This document shows, in pieces, positions 1 to 7,902 of a DNA stretch of 39,799 nucleotides. The notes below the pieces were generated by a model. That model was not told the origin of the DNA and ran no database searches. It was given only the letters and a program-made list of their open reading frames with translations. Numbering within the stretch: the stretch's first letter is position 1; each line of letters starts with the position of its first letter. A program made the translations under genes and the position numbers. This DNA comes from a virus, in IMG/VR virus record IMGVR_UViG_3300012353_000001, positions 1 to 39,799 of that record. One strand, written 5' to 3'.

Positions 1-123
1 AAACAGATCCATTAATAAGCGGTGTAGTGGTCGTGAAACGAACCTTGAGCGTGACGTCTGTGTCATTGCTTTTGATAAGATACGTACCGGTACCTTCGTA
101 GCCTTCGAGCCAATATTTATGGC
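1..123. repeat. Terminal direct repeat, left copy
   Basis: These 123 bases recur exactly at 39677-39799. The repeat lies inside a coding frame that continues correctly across the join, which is what a contig from a circular or circularly permuted genome looks like. A true packaged terminal repeat is possible but usually lies outside structural genes. Confidence 0.97.
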
Positions 124-418
124 TGCCCCTAGCGTAACTCTGCTGAGACTCATAAGGGATCTGATCATACACCGCATTACTATCACGAACATCCAGCTTA
201 GAGTCCTGGCCAGCAGACGATGGAAGCGTTGCCGTACCGCCAATCAATGCAACTGTTGCCGTAACTTTGTTCATGGGGAAATCATGAAGCCTATACGCAC
301 GCTCAAGAGCCCGCTGAATAAACGTTTTGCGGTCTTCGATACCGTTGTTCGGTATGGCCGACTCACCAAGCAAATACGATAAATCCTGGAGTACCTGAGT
401 CTGCGTAATATCTGACAT
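1..418 (-). CDS. Head-tail adaptor-like virion protein, N-terminal part (runs through the contig join)
   Basis: The frame opens at an ATG at 418, overlapping the TAA of the upstream gene as TAATG. It runs to base 1 and, when the 123-bp overlap is merged, continues from 39676 to a TAG at 39450, giving 214 residues in total. The start reads MSDITQTQVLQDLSYLLGE, followed by an alpha-helical stretch and a beta-rich middle. I do not recognise a named family. The position after the capsid and two small genes and before the tail hub is where podoviruses keep their head-completion or adaptor protein, so that role is inferred from order. It belongs to the late operon on this strand and is translationally coupled at both ends. 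Confidence 0.85.
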   Translation of the reverse strand, partial: MSDITQTQVLQDLSYLLGESAIPNNGIEDRKTFIQRALERAYRLHDFPMNKVTATVALIGGTATLPSSAGQDSKLDVRDSNAVYDQIPYESQQSYARGSHKYWLEGYEGTGTYLIKSNDTDVTLKVRFTTTTPLINGSV

Positions 419-840
419 TAGCGTTTCTTTCCAAATAGACTGGCATAAATATTCTGGAGCTGATGCACGTCAAACGGCATGCCGGAAGGTGACGATGTAT
501 TAAAATCATTGCCCCGGTTAGGATTGGCAGATTGTAGAAAGTCTGCTTGCGGATGATTCATGCCCTGAAATGCTGTGTAAGGTTGTTGCTGCGGATTTGT
601 TCCTGGCATGGCTGGTGCTCCGGCTCGTACGAAGTCCGTACCTTGCCGTTGGACACCGCCCTGCAAAATAGGCGAGATAAGACCACCAGACTCGTCAGGA
701 ACACCGTAACCGGCCCGAGACGTGTCCATATGGCCAACAGGCACAGGCTGGCCGCCAGAGGGCGTTTGCTGCTGTTTAGGAGCAGGTGAACGGCCCTGAG
801 CACCAAATAAGAACTGCAAAAACTGCATAGGGTCAAACAT
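418..840 (-). CDS. Gln/Gly/Pro-rich late protein of unknown function
   Basis: This is a 140-residue protein, largely low complexity and rich in Gln, Gly and Pro, with a hydrophobic start (MFDPMQFLQFLFG) and a basic end (LFGKKR). The stop codon of the upstream gene touches its ATG, and its own TAA overlaps the next ATG, so it is held in the capsid operon. No domain is recognised. Its place between the capsid gene and the adaptor-like gene suggests a minor virion or head-completion component. The antisense frames here are shadows. Confidence 0.8.
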   Translation of the reverse strand: MFDPMQFLQFLFGAQGRSPAPKQQQTPSGGQPVPVGHMDTSRAGYGVPDESGGLISPILQGGVQRQGTDFVRAGAPAMPGTNPQQQPYTAFQGMNHPQADFLQSANPNRGNDFNTSSPSGMPFDVHQLQNIYASLFGKKR

Positions 841-1209
841 TTACGATTTCTCCGTTACGCAATATTCCGGAAATGCCTTGCGCAACTTCTCGACATTTTC
901 GCGTTCTTTAAAAGCTGTTGGATCAGCGAGCTCAATAACGTACACAGCACCAGCGGGAAAGCTCATAGCGCGGCGCAGGCTGCTATTCGGATCGTCAGAT
1001 GTGCCGAAATCGTTATGGTTAGACTCACGGGCATCCTTGTTCTCACGGATAACGAAATCACTTTCTTCACGAGCACTCAGTCCGTCGTCACCCATTGGGT
1101 TAAGGGCCAGCCAAGCATCGACAGCAGCACGCCAGCGTTTCGGACCAACTGGTTGCGCCACAATACGATCGACGATTTTTTCTTGAAGAGTAGGAGCGGT
1201 TGATTGCAT
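841..1209 (-). CDS. Late protein of unknown function downstream of the capsid gene
   Basis: This is a 122-residue soluble protein with a helical, charged first half (residues 1-60) and a short hydrophobic segment near FPAGAVYVIEL before a Lys/Glu-rich end. The start has an AAAGG Shine-Dalgarno about 6 nt upstream, after a strong hairpin that separates it from the capsid gene. No family is recognised. By gene order it could be a head decoration or completion protein, but nothing in the sequence demonstrates that. Confidence 0.8.
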   Translation of the reverse strand: MQSTAPTLQEKIVDRIVAQPVGPKRWRAAVDAWLALNPMGDDGLSAREESDFVIRENKDARESNHNDFGTSDDPNSSLRRAMSFPAGAVYVIELADPTAFKERENVEKLRKAFPEYCVTEKS

Positions 1210-1223
1210 GTATGCCTTTCTGT

Positions 1224-1247
1224 GGGGACGGCCACATTGCCGTCCCC
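1224..1247 (-). promoter_or_regulatory. Hairpin between the capsid gene and the next gene
   Basis: A perfect 9-bp GC-rich stem (GGGGACGGC with GCCGTCCCC) closes a 6-nt loop. On the transcribed minus strand no U-run follows, so it is a weak terminator candidate. It more likely protects the 3' end of the capsid message or sets the step-down in expression after it. Confidence 0.6.
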
Positions 1248-1266
1248 GGTTTTGCTTGAACTCCTG

Positions 1267-2154
1267 TTAGAGCAAGTTCTTGGTAAGGAAGCTCGACTCT
1301 TGTGCCAACGCTTCGACTGTTGGTTCACCGATGATCATGCCCTTGCTGGCGTCACCAGTTTTGGCGATCTCTTCATAGTGCGGATCACGCAAGTGCGCAA
1401 TGTGCCACTTGTCAGACTGGAGACCCAAGAGGTCGTAGTTGATGTCGTTGTCGTAAGTCATGAAACGATGCATGAACATCTTCACGAGACCAAAGTCAGA
1501 CATGTACCAGTCAACGGTGTTGACGATACGCTTGTCTTTGGCATCGACATTCTTCACGTTACCGCCTGAGAAGCCACTGATGCGTCGTTTGAGACGGGCG
1601 CCAGTATAGATCTCATCGACGACACCGCCTTGCGTCCAGGCGTTCTGGAGATAGTCGTTAAACATGGTTTCAGAAAGCGACACACCCGATGGGTTGGTGA
1701 GGTTGGTGGTAACCCAAGACTTGATGCCGGCCATCTGGCGAACGGTCGAGCCGCTACCAGAAGCAAGTGTGCCACGAAGCACAGCCAATTCGGCGTCACG
1801 ACGCCATTCCTTCAAGGCTTTCTGAGTCTCATAGGTATAGCGATCGTTGAAACCAACAGAGTTGCTGGCACGGTCAGAACCAGATACCATCACGTCGCGG
1901 CGGATGATCTGCGTATAGTTACCGGCACGGGTAGGAGCAACACGAGAAATGAAGCTCGCATCAGCGCCTTCAACTTGCGCGTTGACAATTGGCGGGTTCA
2001 GCGTATCTTTGACCCACTGGTGAAATACCGCGTTGGCTTTGTCTTTCTTGAGGCCAACATACAATTGGTCTTCGACCGGATCGATGTTGGTAAGGTAATT
2101 AAGAAGGGATTCTCGAATCGCCTTGTTATCGTACGTAAATGTTGGGGTTGCCAT
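1267..2154 (-). CDS. Major capsid protein (SU10/DUF5309-like, HK97 fold)
   Basis: This 295-residue protein opens MATPTFTYDNKAIRESLL and matches the DUF5309 / SU10 major capsid pattern: an N-terminal arm, a central E-loop-like region around NYTQIIRRDVMVSG, and a C-terminal segment ending near GMIIGEPTVEALAQ. Its length is usual for the family. I chose the ATG at 2154 over the one at 2163 because the AAAGGA ribosome site lies about 10 nt before 2154 but only 1-2 nt before 2163. It follows portal and scaffold directly, the normal order for capsid assembly, and is followed by a stable hairpin. Confidence 0.88.
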   Translation of the reverse strand: MATPTFTYDNKAIRESLLNYLTNIDPVEDQLYVGLKKDKANAVFHQWVKDTLNPPIVNAQVEGADASFISRVAPTRAGNYTQIIRRDVMVSGSDRASNSVGFNDRYTYETQKALKEWRRDAELAVLRGTLASGSGSTVRQMAGIKSWVTTNLTNPSGVSLSETMFNDYLQNAWTQGGVVDEIYTGARLKRRISGFSGGNVKNVDAKDKRIVNTVDWYMSDFGLVKMFMHRFMTYDNDINYDLLGLQSDKWHIAHLRDPHYEEIAKTGDASKGMIIGEPTVEALAQESSFLTKNLL

Positions 2155-2180
2155 GTTCGGCATTTCCTTTCACTAAGGGG

Positions 2181-2966
2181 TTAATTTTTGGGAAAAAGCG
2201 CGTTCTTAAGCATCTCGTGGGATGCCTTCTCCCGGACCTCGGGATCACTAGATCGCATCTGTTCATTCAGCTTAGCGGTTCGCTGCTCTTCAGTATTGAC
2301 GCGGCGTGAGCCAGCATCGTTGTAAGCAGAGTTTTGAACCTGAGTATTCTTTCGAGCCTGCTCAATACCCTGTTCTTTGGCAGCGCCAAAGCGTTTAAAG
2401 TAGCGATCAGCTGCTTTCTGCGGGCTCATGAGCTTGCCAGTCATCTGGTAACGACCCATTCGGTAGGCCTGAATATCATCTCGCAACTCGCCGTCGGTCT
2501 TGACGTCTTCGTGTTTATCGAAAACATCATCCCAGCCAGCGCGCTCGGTATCGACAGAGCGCTGTTGCCGCTGAATACGGGTCATCAGGGCTTCGTCACG
2601 CTTTTGCATAATCTCATTAAGCTGAGCGCCAATAACATTGACGTCAATAAGACCATCGTCGCCGACCGGAAGCTTGCTCGGATCGAAAACTGGTAACTCT
2701 TGGTCATCAGGTAAAATCTGCTTGCCGTAATCGTCATCATCGTCATCAGCAGCAGACGAAGGAGCCTGAGTGCTGACGGAAGCTTGATTTGAAGGTGCGC
2801 CCGCCCCTGCGGTATCGTCGTCACCAGCGTCATCGCCGGCATCGTCTTGATTTTCAAGGGTAGACTGGTCAGTTGACTCTTCGGTTTCTGGAGCCTGATT
2901 ATCTAGTTGATCTGTTGATTCTTCGTTGGTTGTTGGATTGGTTGCTTGATTTGGTTCTTCGTTCAT
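2181..2966 (-). CDS. Scaffolding protein
   Basis: This 261-residue protein has a very acidic, Asn/Gln/Asp-rich disordered first third (including a run of six Asp near residue 75), a helical middle, and a charged C-terminal helix ending LKNALFPKN. That composition and the place between portal and capsid genes are typical of podovirus and siphovirus scaffolds. These form the inner core of the procapsid and bind capsid protein through the C-terminal helix. An AAAGGGA ribosome site lies about 10 nt ahead of the ATG. Scaffolds diverge quickly, so the call rests on composition and order rather than a motif. Confidence 0.8.
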   Translation of the reverse strand: MNEEPNQATNPTTNEESTDQLDNQAPETEESTDQSTLENQDDAGDDAGDDDTAGAGAPSNQASVSTQAPSSAADDDDDDYGKQILPDDQELPVFDPSKLPVGDDGLIDVNVIGAQLNEIMQKRDEALMTRIQRQQRSVDTERAGWDDVFDKHEDVKTDGELRDDIQAYRMGRYQMTGKLMSPQKAADRYFKRFGAAKEQGIEQARKNTQVQNSAYNDAGSRRVNTEEQRTAKLNEQMRSSDPEVREKASHEMLKNALFPKN

Positions 2967-3006
2967 TTGATTATATCCCTTTAGTGGTTATGTTTGCTAG
3001 TCCCCT

Positions 3007-3306
3007 TCACGACTTGCTCTGAGCCGACCCGCTCACAACGGGCAAGTTCAGAGCAGGCAATGACTCGTCAGAAACCAAATGACCAAGAGGGCAACTCTTA
3101 CAGGCAACCGCCGTATGATTCGGCACACCAGAATCTTCATCCAATATGTGCCATTGATGATTACAGCCAGGGTCATTCAACGGCGTAAGGGTAGATCTAT
3201 CAATCTTCTCAAGTAGTTTGCCCTCGGGATGTATCATCTCCTCCAGCTCTTTAGAAGGCGATGTCTGTTGATCCTGATCCACTTTGCTGATCCTCCGCTT
3301 GCTCAT
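3007..3306 (-). CDS. Small zinc-ribbon-like protein
   Basis: This is a 99-residue protein. After a charged helical first half, residues from about 48 carry C-N-H-x-W-H and then CKSCPLGH, a plausible four-ligand zinc site (Cys/His with CxxC). The start lies inside the upstream gene, overlapping it by 56 nt in another frame. The function is unknown. It is one of several small Cys-rich proteins in this genome. In the portal-scaffold interval it may be a minor head or DNA-associated protein. Confidence 0.7.
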   Translation of the reverse strand: MSKRRISKVDQDQQTSPSKELEEMIHPEGKLLEKIDRSTLTPLNDPGCNHQWHILDEDSGVPNHTAVACKSCPLGHLVSDESLPALNLPVVSGSAQSKS

Positions 3307-3607
3307 GCTCTGTTAATTTCTTTTCGGCCTCAGCCTTCTTACGGACAAACTTCTGTGGCGTATCAATAAGAATACGTAGCGCCTTGGCTGAACCGCGACT
3401 AAAGTCCTCCTGTCGCTGACCGGAAGCAGTGAAGTTGGGCTCCATAACATGCTTTTGCATTCTGTCATAAACCTTCTCGAGAAAACTGACTAAAAATTTC
3501 CACTCATCGCTATTGACGAGATTCTCCATTTTCTCACCTTGCTCGATATGCTTTTCAAAAACAACACGAAGTTTGTCTAGGTCGGTCGGTAGCTGGTCTT
3601 CGTTCAC
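3251..3607 (-). CDS. Helical late protein of unknown function
   Basis: This 118-residue, strongly charged and mostly alpha-helical protein starts at a GTG that overlaps the portal stop (GTGA), so it is translationally coupled to the portal gene. Its C-terminal 56 nt overlap the next gene. The C-terminus is Gln/Ser/Gly-rich. No family is recognised. Small helical proteins in this position often assist portal or procapsid assembly, which is only an inference here. Confidence 0.72.
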   Translation of the reverse strand: MNEDQLPTDLDKLRVVFEKHIEQGEKMENLVNSDEWKFLVSFLEKVYDRMQKHVMEPNFTASGQRQEDFSRGSAKALRILIDTPQKFVRKKAEAEKKLTEHEQAEDQQSGSGSTDIAF

Positions 3608-5658
3608 TGGTTATTCCCCGGTTGCTGATTAGTTTGTGGGCCTTCTGGTGGGCCGGAAGGAGCCGTAAAGAGCTTTCCCATCGTATCAACGCCTTTAGCT
3701 ATCTGATCGCTGCCAGATGGCGACATGCCTGATGACGGTTCCATGCCGGCTGCGGCTTCCATCTGCCGTTTGATATCTTCCGGTGCGTCTTTATAATTGA
3801 TCGACTCACTCGGTGGCTTCTCGTTAGCAGCCTGCTTAGCCGCATCGGCCTGCTGAGCGGCCTGCTGCTCGTTATTGGCGTCAATGATACGCTGCATCAT
3901 CTTCTGAACAATCTCAGCCTGAGCGGCCTTAGCTTGCTCTGGAGACATCAAAACTTTGTCGAGGTTACGGTAATTGAACTTTTCAGCAAACTGTTTAACA
4001 TATTTATCGAAATCAATCAAAATTGGCGGAGTATTATACTTATCTGACTGAGCATTAGCAGCCGCGATCGTTGTCAAAAATCGATCATTAAACATAACCC
4101 ATTTGTTTTGCTGCTCTTCGCTTGTTGCCGGATCCATCGATGCGGGGTCAAGCGTCAGCATAACCTCCACCTGCAGCTCCTGCGGCTTAAGCTGGCCATA
4201 TGTATTATTCATGGGAAAGCTAGTCGGCGCGTCCAAGAACTGTTGGTTGTTTGAAAGATACATACGACCAAGCATTAAAATCGACTTACTAAAATTGTCT
4301 TTAAAGAATGAAACTACATCACCGGCAGCCTCTTGAAGACGGACAATACCCTTTGCTGTGCCCTGTGTCTTGTCATTTGAGTCACTTGGAATGCCAGCGG
4401 CATATGGCGAAATGGTAACACCATTGATTGCCTGATCAAGCATAGAGAGGACCAGCTGTAACTGATTAGGGTTGGGTTCAGGGAATTTAATCGGTTCGGG
4501 TTTTACATCACCAGACCAAGTCACGAGGCCGGCGGGCTCGATTACGAAATCTTCAACATCAGAATCTTCGTGCGTAAGCAACATACCATCTGATTTGTTG
4601 AGGCCGTCCATATAGTGATTGAATACATCATTATAGGCAGCTTGGAGTGACTGAGTAACCTCAAAAATGCCCTCGCCCCAAAAACTAAACGGACGCTGTT
4701 TAAGGTGAAATTTGACGAGCGGATAACGACCATGCCAATATTCGTCAGTCTCTTCACGTATGAGAACCCAGCCATCGTCAGCTTCGGCATCGTCACTCTC
4801 GGCGTAGGTACAGACAACAACCTTATCACCACTCATCTCATAACACTTATAAAGGTTACACATATCGACGCTAGTGTCAGAATCTTCATTCTGGTTGATG
4901 AAGCGGTCACGAGCTCGTTGGTGCGCAAAACCTGGAGCATCTTTGAACGATGTCTCGCGAATCTTATCAAGATTCTGGTAAATCTTAACGCCCTGCCTGT
5001 CGTTGATAGCTTTAAGATCGTTGAGCGGCTTACGACTAGTAGTGACAAGCCATGGCGCTTTATAAAGGTTGGCTGGGGCCTCTGGGCTGGTATAGACGTT
5101 AAAAACGCTAATACCGTCAAAATCGTTAAACGAAATGCTCTCTGTTGTAACCTCTTCTTTGGTGAGGTCAGCATAGCCTTTCTCTTCGGTAAATTCAGTG
5201 CGGCGATGACGACGCTTTACTTTCGTACACCAACTTGGTTCGCCAATACCGGTACCGGTCACAATCGTATCAATCAATGGTTCGAATAGCTTATCACGAA
5301 CTGACTCGTCTGTTTCAAGGTTATTGTAGTCCCATGCCAGCTTTGACTGGATGCGCTCAACAAGACCTGTCTTACCTTCATCGTCAAGGTCTTCGAAAGC
5401 CTCAACAATACGTGCTTGCCAGCCCGGCTCAAGGCTCAAAAACTTTGCGGCAAGGGCCCACACCTGCTTCGCAAGTACTGGCAGAAATACTTTCGAACGC
5501 CACGGTGCGGGCGTTGAATCAATAACCGCATATAAAAATTTATAATAGGCTTCAAATCTTGCAAAACGTGGTTCTTGAGCCGTCTGAGCTTGCTCAAAAC
5601 GACCCTTCCACTTCTCCGCCTTCGACTTAGGGTCGATCTTGGATTTAGTGTTATTCAC
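3604..5658 (-). CDS. Portal protein
   Basis: This 684-residue protein has the architecture of large podovirus portals: an N-terminal helical segment (KAEKWKGRFEQAQ), the APWRSKVFLP-type stretch near residue 52, a long alpha/beta stem and wing region, and a helical Gln/Ala-rich barrel-like end with a disordered Pro/Gly/Gln tail. It forms the dodecameric DNA gate at one capsid vertex. The start is a GTG (5658), chosen because no better in-frame start lies upstream and because a 13-codon leader frame overlaps it. It is followed in coupled fashion by two small genes, scaffold and capsid, and a promoter lies just upstream. Confidence 0.88.
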   Translation of the reverse strand: MNNTKSKIDPKSKAEKWKGRFEQAQTAQEPRFARFEAYYKFLYAVIDSTPAPWRSKVFLPVLAKQVWALAAKFLSLEPGWQARIVEAFEDLDDEGKTGLVERIQSKLAWDYNNLETDESVRDKLFEPLIDTIVTGTGIGEPSWCTKVKRRHRRTEFTEEKGYADLTKEEVTTESISFNDFDGISVFNVYTSPEAPANLYKAPWLVTTSRKPLNDLKAINDRQGVKIYQNLDKIRETSFKDAPGFAHQRARDRFINQNEDSDTSVDMCNLYKCYEMSGDKVVVCTYAESDDAEADDGWVLIREETDEYWHGRYPLVKFHLKQRPFSFWGEGIFEVTQSLQAAYNDVFNHYMDGLNKSDGMLLTHEDSDVEDFVIEPAGLVTWSGDVKPEPIKFPEPNPNQLQLVLSMLDQAINGVTISPYAAGIPSDSNDKTQGTAKGIVRLQEAAGDVVSFFKDNFSKSILMLGRMYLSNNQQFLDAPTSFPMNNTYGQLKPQELQVEVMLTLDPASMDPATSEEQQNKWVMFNDRFLTTIAAANAQSDKYNTPPILIDFDKYVKQFAEKFNYRNLDKVLMSPEQAKAAQAEIVQKMMQRIIDANNEQQAAQQADAAKQAANEKPPSESINYKDAPEDIKRQMEAAAGMEPSSGMSPSGSDQIAKGVDTMGKLFTAPSGPPEGPQTNQQPGNNQ

Positions 5659-5692
5659 TTATAGGCGTAGTTATATCGAAGAATGGTTGCAT
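5651..5692 (-). CDS. 13-residue leader peptide overlapping the portal start
   Basis: An ATG lies 9 nt after a perfect extended -10 (TGC-TATAAT), so the transcript should start at or within 2-3 nt of this ATG. The frame encodes MQPFFDITTPISE and ends in a TAA whose bases overlap the portal GTG region in another frame. Translation of this peptide could deliver ribosomes to the portal GTG, which has no clear Shine-Dalgarno of its own. The peptide may have no function beyond coupling. Confidence 0.45.
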   Translation of the reverse strand: MQPFFDITTPISE

Positions 5693-5701
5693 GTTTCCTG
5701 G

Positions 5702-5710
5702 ATTATAGCA
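5702..5710 (-). promoter_or_regulatory. Extended -10 promoter for the portal-capsid operon
   Basis: The minus strand reads TGC-TATAAT, a perfect extended -10 element, in the 57-bp gap between the GH5-like gene and portal. No good -35 is visible, as is common with extended -10 promoters. It would give the head genes a transcription start independent of the terminase-side promoter. Confidence 0.65.
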
Positions 5711-5716
5711 TAAACA

Positions 5717-6805
5717 CTAATAGATCACACCGGCTGCGGCATTACTATTATCGTAGCTATTCAAATATTGACCGCCATTACTCTTATCCCAGTAATGATG
5801 GCCCTCGTACATAAAGTTATTGGACGAGTCAGTAATCCACGGAACAGGGTGATTCGTCGTCCATGTAGCCACACGCGAATAATTGTAACCCGGCACCATG
5901 ATCAATGTGCCGTCGCCAAGACCACGTATAGCGTCAACGCAAGCTTGCGAGACCGTTTCCCACGCTAAAGCGTTACTCATGCCGGCGGGCTCGTTCATTA
6001 AATCGTAAGCATATAACCCACCACTACCCACCAAGGCAGCCGATATGCGCGTCCAGAGATCAACCAGATGTGACGTATTGAGGACCCCAGCGGGATTTGT
6101 AGTCAAGATAAGATTTTCACGCGTACTTATATTTGATCCCAAGTAGTAGCTCGTGAAGTTGTGCGGCTCAATAAGAACGCTCATACCAAGCGTCGCAGAA
6201 CGTGCAAGTAATGTCTGTATACGACCAAGCTCGCCAGAATCCAACGGACCTTTGAGCATTGGCTGCAAACGTTCCCACCGAAAAGGAAACCGGATTAGCT
6301 TGATGCCGGCGGCGGCTAAAAACTGTAAATCTTGAAGTGAAGGGTAAAAGTAGTGCACGCCGGCTATACCAGGGTTAACATTAGAAAACACGCCATCACC
6401 GATCGTATCACGGGCCCAGGCGGCACCAACAAGATTGGTGCTCGGTATCTCAGCATATAATTCACATGGTGTCACTGCCGGGCTCTTACTATTCACGTTG
6501 ACCGCGCCAGGAGCTGCGTAACAATATCGCAAACGATCAGCGGCAGAAAGTACTGATCCTGACGCCCACGTACTACCAGTGACGTCTGCTGCTGCCAGAC
6601 GAACAAAATAGCGAGTGGCAAGCGTATTCCAACGCTCAATATCGTTAGAATCATTTGGCCAGCCAATCTCGCCGATATAACCACGCACGTTATGATTTTG
6701 ACACCACGCTAAGAAGACATTTAGCTCAGAAAGAATACGACGATTTAAGGGGTCTGGAGCGACTGGAGGAGACTGTCGGTCGCTGAGGAAACCCCCCATC
6801 GGCAC
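5717..6805 (-). CDS. GH5-type glycoside hydrolase with circularly permuted motif order
   Basis: The frame holds every landmark of a family-5 TIM-barrel glycosidase, but in rotated order. Residues 41-50 read RGYIGEIGWP (nucleophile-type Glu46) followed by a WASG stretch at 80-83, which are normally C-terminal. Then come GIKLIRFPFRWERLQP (167-182), IEPHNF (212-217), YDLMNEP (267-273, acid/base Glu272) and YEGHHYWD (333-340), after which the protein ends. A GTG start without a ribosome site is used here. The frame is continuous with the upstream virion gene except for a TAG two codons earlier. It likely acts as a virion-bound depolymerase on host-surface polysaccharide. The enzyme class is clear. 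Its substrate is not. Confidence 0.8.
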   Translation of the reverse strand: MPMGGFLSDRQSPPVAPDPLNRRILSELNVFLAWCQNHNVRGYIGEIGWPNDSNDIERWNTLATRYFVRLAAADVTGSTWASGSVLSAADRLRYCYAAPGAVNVNSKSPAVTPCELYAEIPSTNLVGAAWARDTIGDGVFSNVNPGIAGVHYFYPSLQDLQFLAAAGIKLIRFPFRWERLQPMLKGPLDSGELGRIQTLLARSATLGMSVLIEPHNFTSYYLGSNISTRENLILTTNPAGVLNTSHLVDLWTRISAALVGSGGLYAYDLMNEPAGMSNALAWETVSQACVDAIRGLGDGTLIMVPGYNYSRVATWTTNHPVPWITDSSNNFMYEGHHYWDKSNGGQYLNSYDNSNAAAGVIY

Positions 6806-6808
6806 GAT

Positions 6809-7441
6809 CTAAGACCAGCCAACCCAATACGCGATATTTGTGGCCGTAAAAGTACCGAGAGTACTCGGACCAGTTGTCGTAATAGCGGTGTCGGCGGTCG
6901 CCCAACGAGAAACGGCTGTGGCCAAGTTTGCGTTCACAATCGAGTTGTTGCTGCTGCGGGATGGAGTTGGCATCGTGACGGCTGTACCGACCCAAAACGC
7001 TACATAATATACACCAGCGGCAACCACCTGAGGAGTACCAAGCGCAACAGCCTTAAATCCACCAGTCTGCCAATTTGAGTTAGCACTCGACTGATCGGCT
7101 GATTGGGATAACAATCCTTTAGCGCTATTATAAAGAGCCATATAAGAATTAGTAAGTGTTCCGCCCTGCGTAGCAATGTGAATATGCAAGTTGGTAATTG
7201 TCTGCGCCGTCGGGACTAAAATTTTTGCTATATGAACTAGAGTAGCTGTTGGCATAATCGTTGAGCTACCAGCAAGATCCGCCGGATAGTTCCAACCAAT
7301 AATGCCGTGATCGCCGGGCGTCACGATAGTCGAAGGATGCTGATGATCCCCACGGGCCGCAAGACCAGAGCTACCAGCTGTAGCAGCTGTAGAGCTAGCA
7401 CCGGACGGAACCGCGCCGGACAGGGGAGTATAAAGCGGCAT
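6809..7441 (-). CDS. Virion appendage protein, tail-fibre-like
   Basis: This 210-residue protein starts at the ATG at 7441, which overlaps the upstream TAA (TAATG). The first 45 residues are Gly/Ser/Ala-rich with an AARGDHQHP motif, the same DHxHP signature seen in the large spike (AARSDHRHP). The rest is beta-rich and ends AYWVGWS before a TAG. These features suit a trimeric fibre or adaptor that displays a carbohydrate-active domain. The downstream GH5-like frame is in register with this one across the TAG, so readthrough would make a 575-residue fibre-enzyme. Confidence 0.72.
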   Translation of the reverse strand: MPLYTPLSGAVPSGASSTAATAGSSGLAARGDHQHPSTIVTPGDHGIIGWNYPADLAGSSTIMPTATLVHIAKILVPTAQTITNLHIHIATQGGTLTNSYMALYNSAKGLLSQSADQSSANSNWQTGGFKAVALGTPQVVAAGVYYVAFWVGTAVTMPTPSRSSNNSIVNANLATAVSRWATADTAITTTGPSTLGTFTATNIAYWVGWS

Positions 7442-7863
7442 TAAGCAGCTACCTCTGTTACTCGAGCATTGCCGTTTGCTGAAGCCCAAATGCCTGTAAG
7501 TATAGTCGTAATATTGAATGGCACCTCATAATAGCCACCAGCTGGAATTTGCACTGAGTAGTTTGTTGTACTGGCCGTGCCACCGGCAAGCGATAGATAC
7601 AACACTTGTGTCGAATCGTTAAAAATAGTGGCACCACGACGATTAGCGTTGCTAGCCAAAACCGTTACCGAGCTTGCACTACTGGCCACACTCGAGTTGG
7701 CAATAGTGGCGGCGCCCGCAGCACGGACTGGGATGGGATTACCAGAATCGTTGGAAATCTCTACTTCGCTAGAGATAGTTGCTGTTGCAGTTGTCTTAAT
7801 ACCGTTTGCGGTAATTGCTGCACGGAACAGGTCGGCTTTTTCGCCAGAGAGTAATCCAGACAT
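7441..7863 (-). CDS. Minor virion protein, beta-sandwich-like
   Basis: This 140-residue protein has the recurrent phage virion pattern seen near residues 68-139: NANRRGATIFNDS, then LYLSLAGGTAS, then an Ile-Pro-Ala-Gly-Gly-Tyr-Tyr segment and GIWASANGNARVTE at the end. Proteins of this type are small beta-sandwich decorations or fibre accessory proteins in many tailed phages. The exact partner is unknown. It is coupled to the following fibre-like gene by TAATG. Upstream, the gap to the GT4 gene is AT-rich (TATATAAAT) and might carry a weak promoter. Confidence 0.7.
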   Translation of the reverse strand: MSGLLSGEKADLFRAAITANGIKTTATATISSEVEISNDSGNPIPVRAAGAATIANSSVASSASSVTVLASNANRRGATIFNDSTQVLYLSLAGGTASTTNYSVQIPAGGYYEVPFNITTILTGIWASANGNARVTEVAA

Positions 7864-7902
7864 TGAGTGTTCTATTTATATAAATGTAGTTGCGTAGATA
7901 GG

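Noticed and set aside
119-382. 87-codon plus-strand frame near the window start
   Set aside because: Antisense to the adaptor-like gene that crosses the contig join.
1630-2184. 184-codon plus-strand frame opposite the capsid gene
   Set aside because: Fully antisense to the major capsid gene with no initiation signals.
4705-5289. 194-codon plus-strand frame opposite the portal gene
   Set aside because: It is antisense to a clearly conserved portal frame, has no promoter or ribosome site, and shows no domain. It is one of many long shadow frames on both strands.
6809-6811. Reassigned UAG codon as an explanation for the in-frame TAG
   Set aside because: TAG ends several other genes at sensible places, including 16763, 17511, 25724 and 39450, so reassignment across the genome is not supported.
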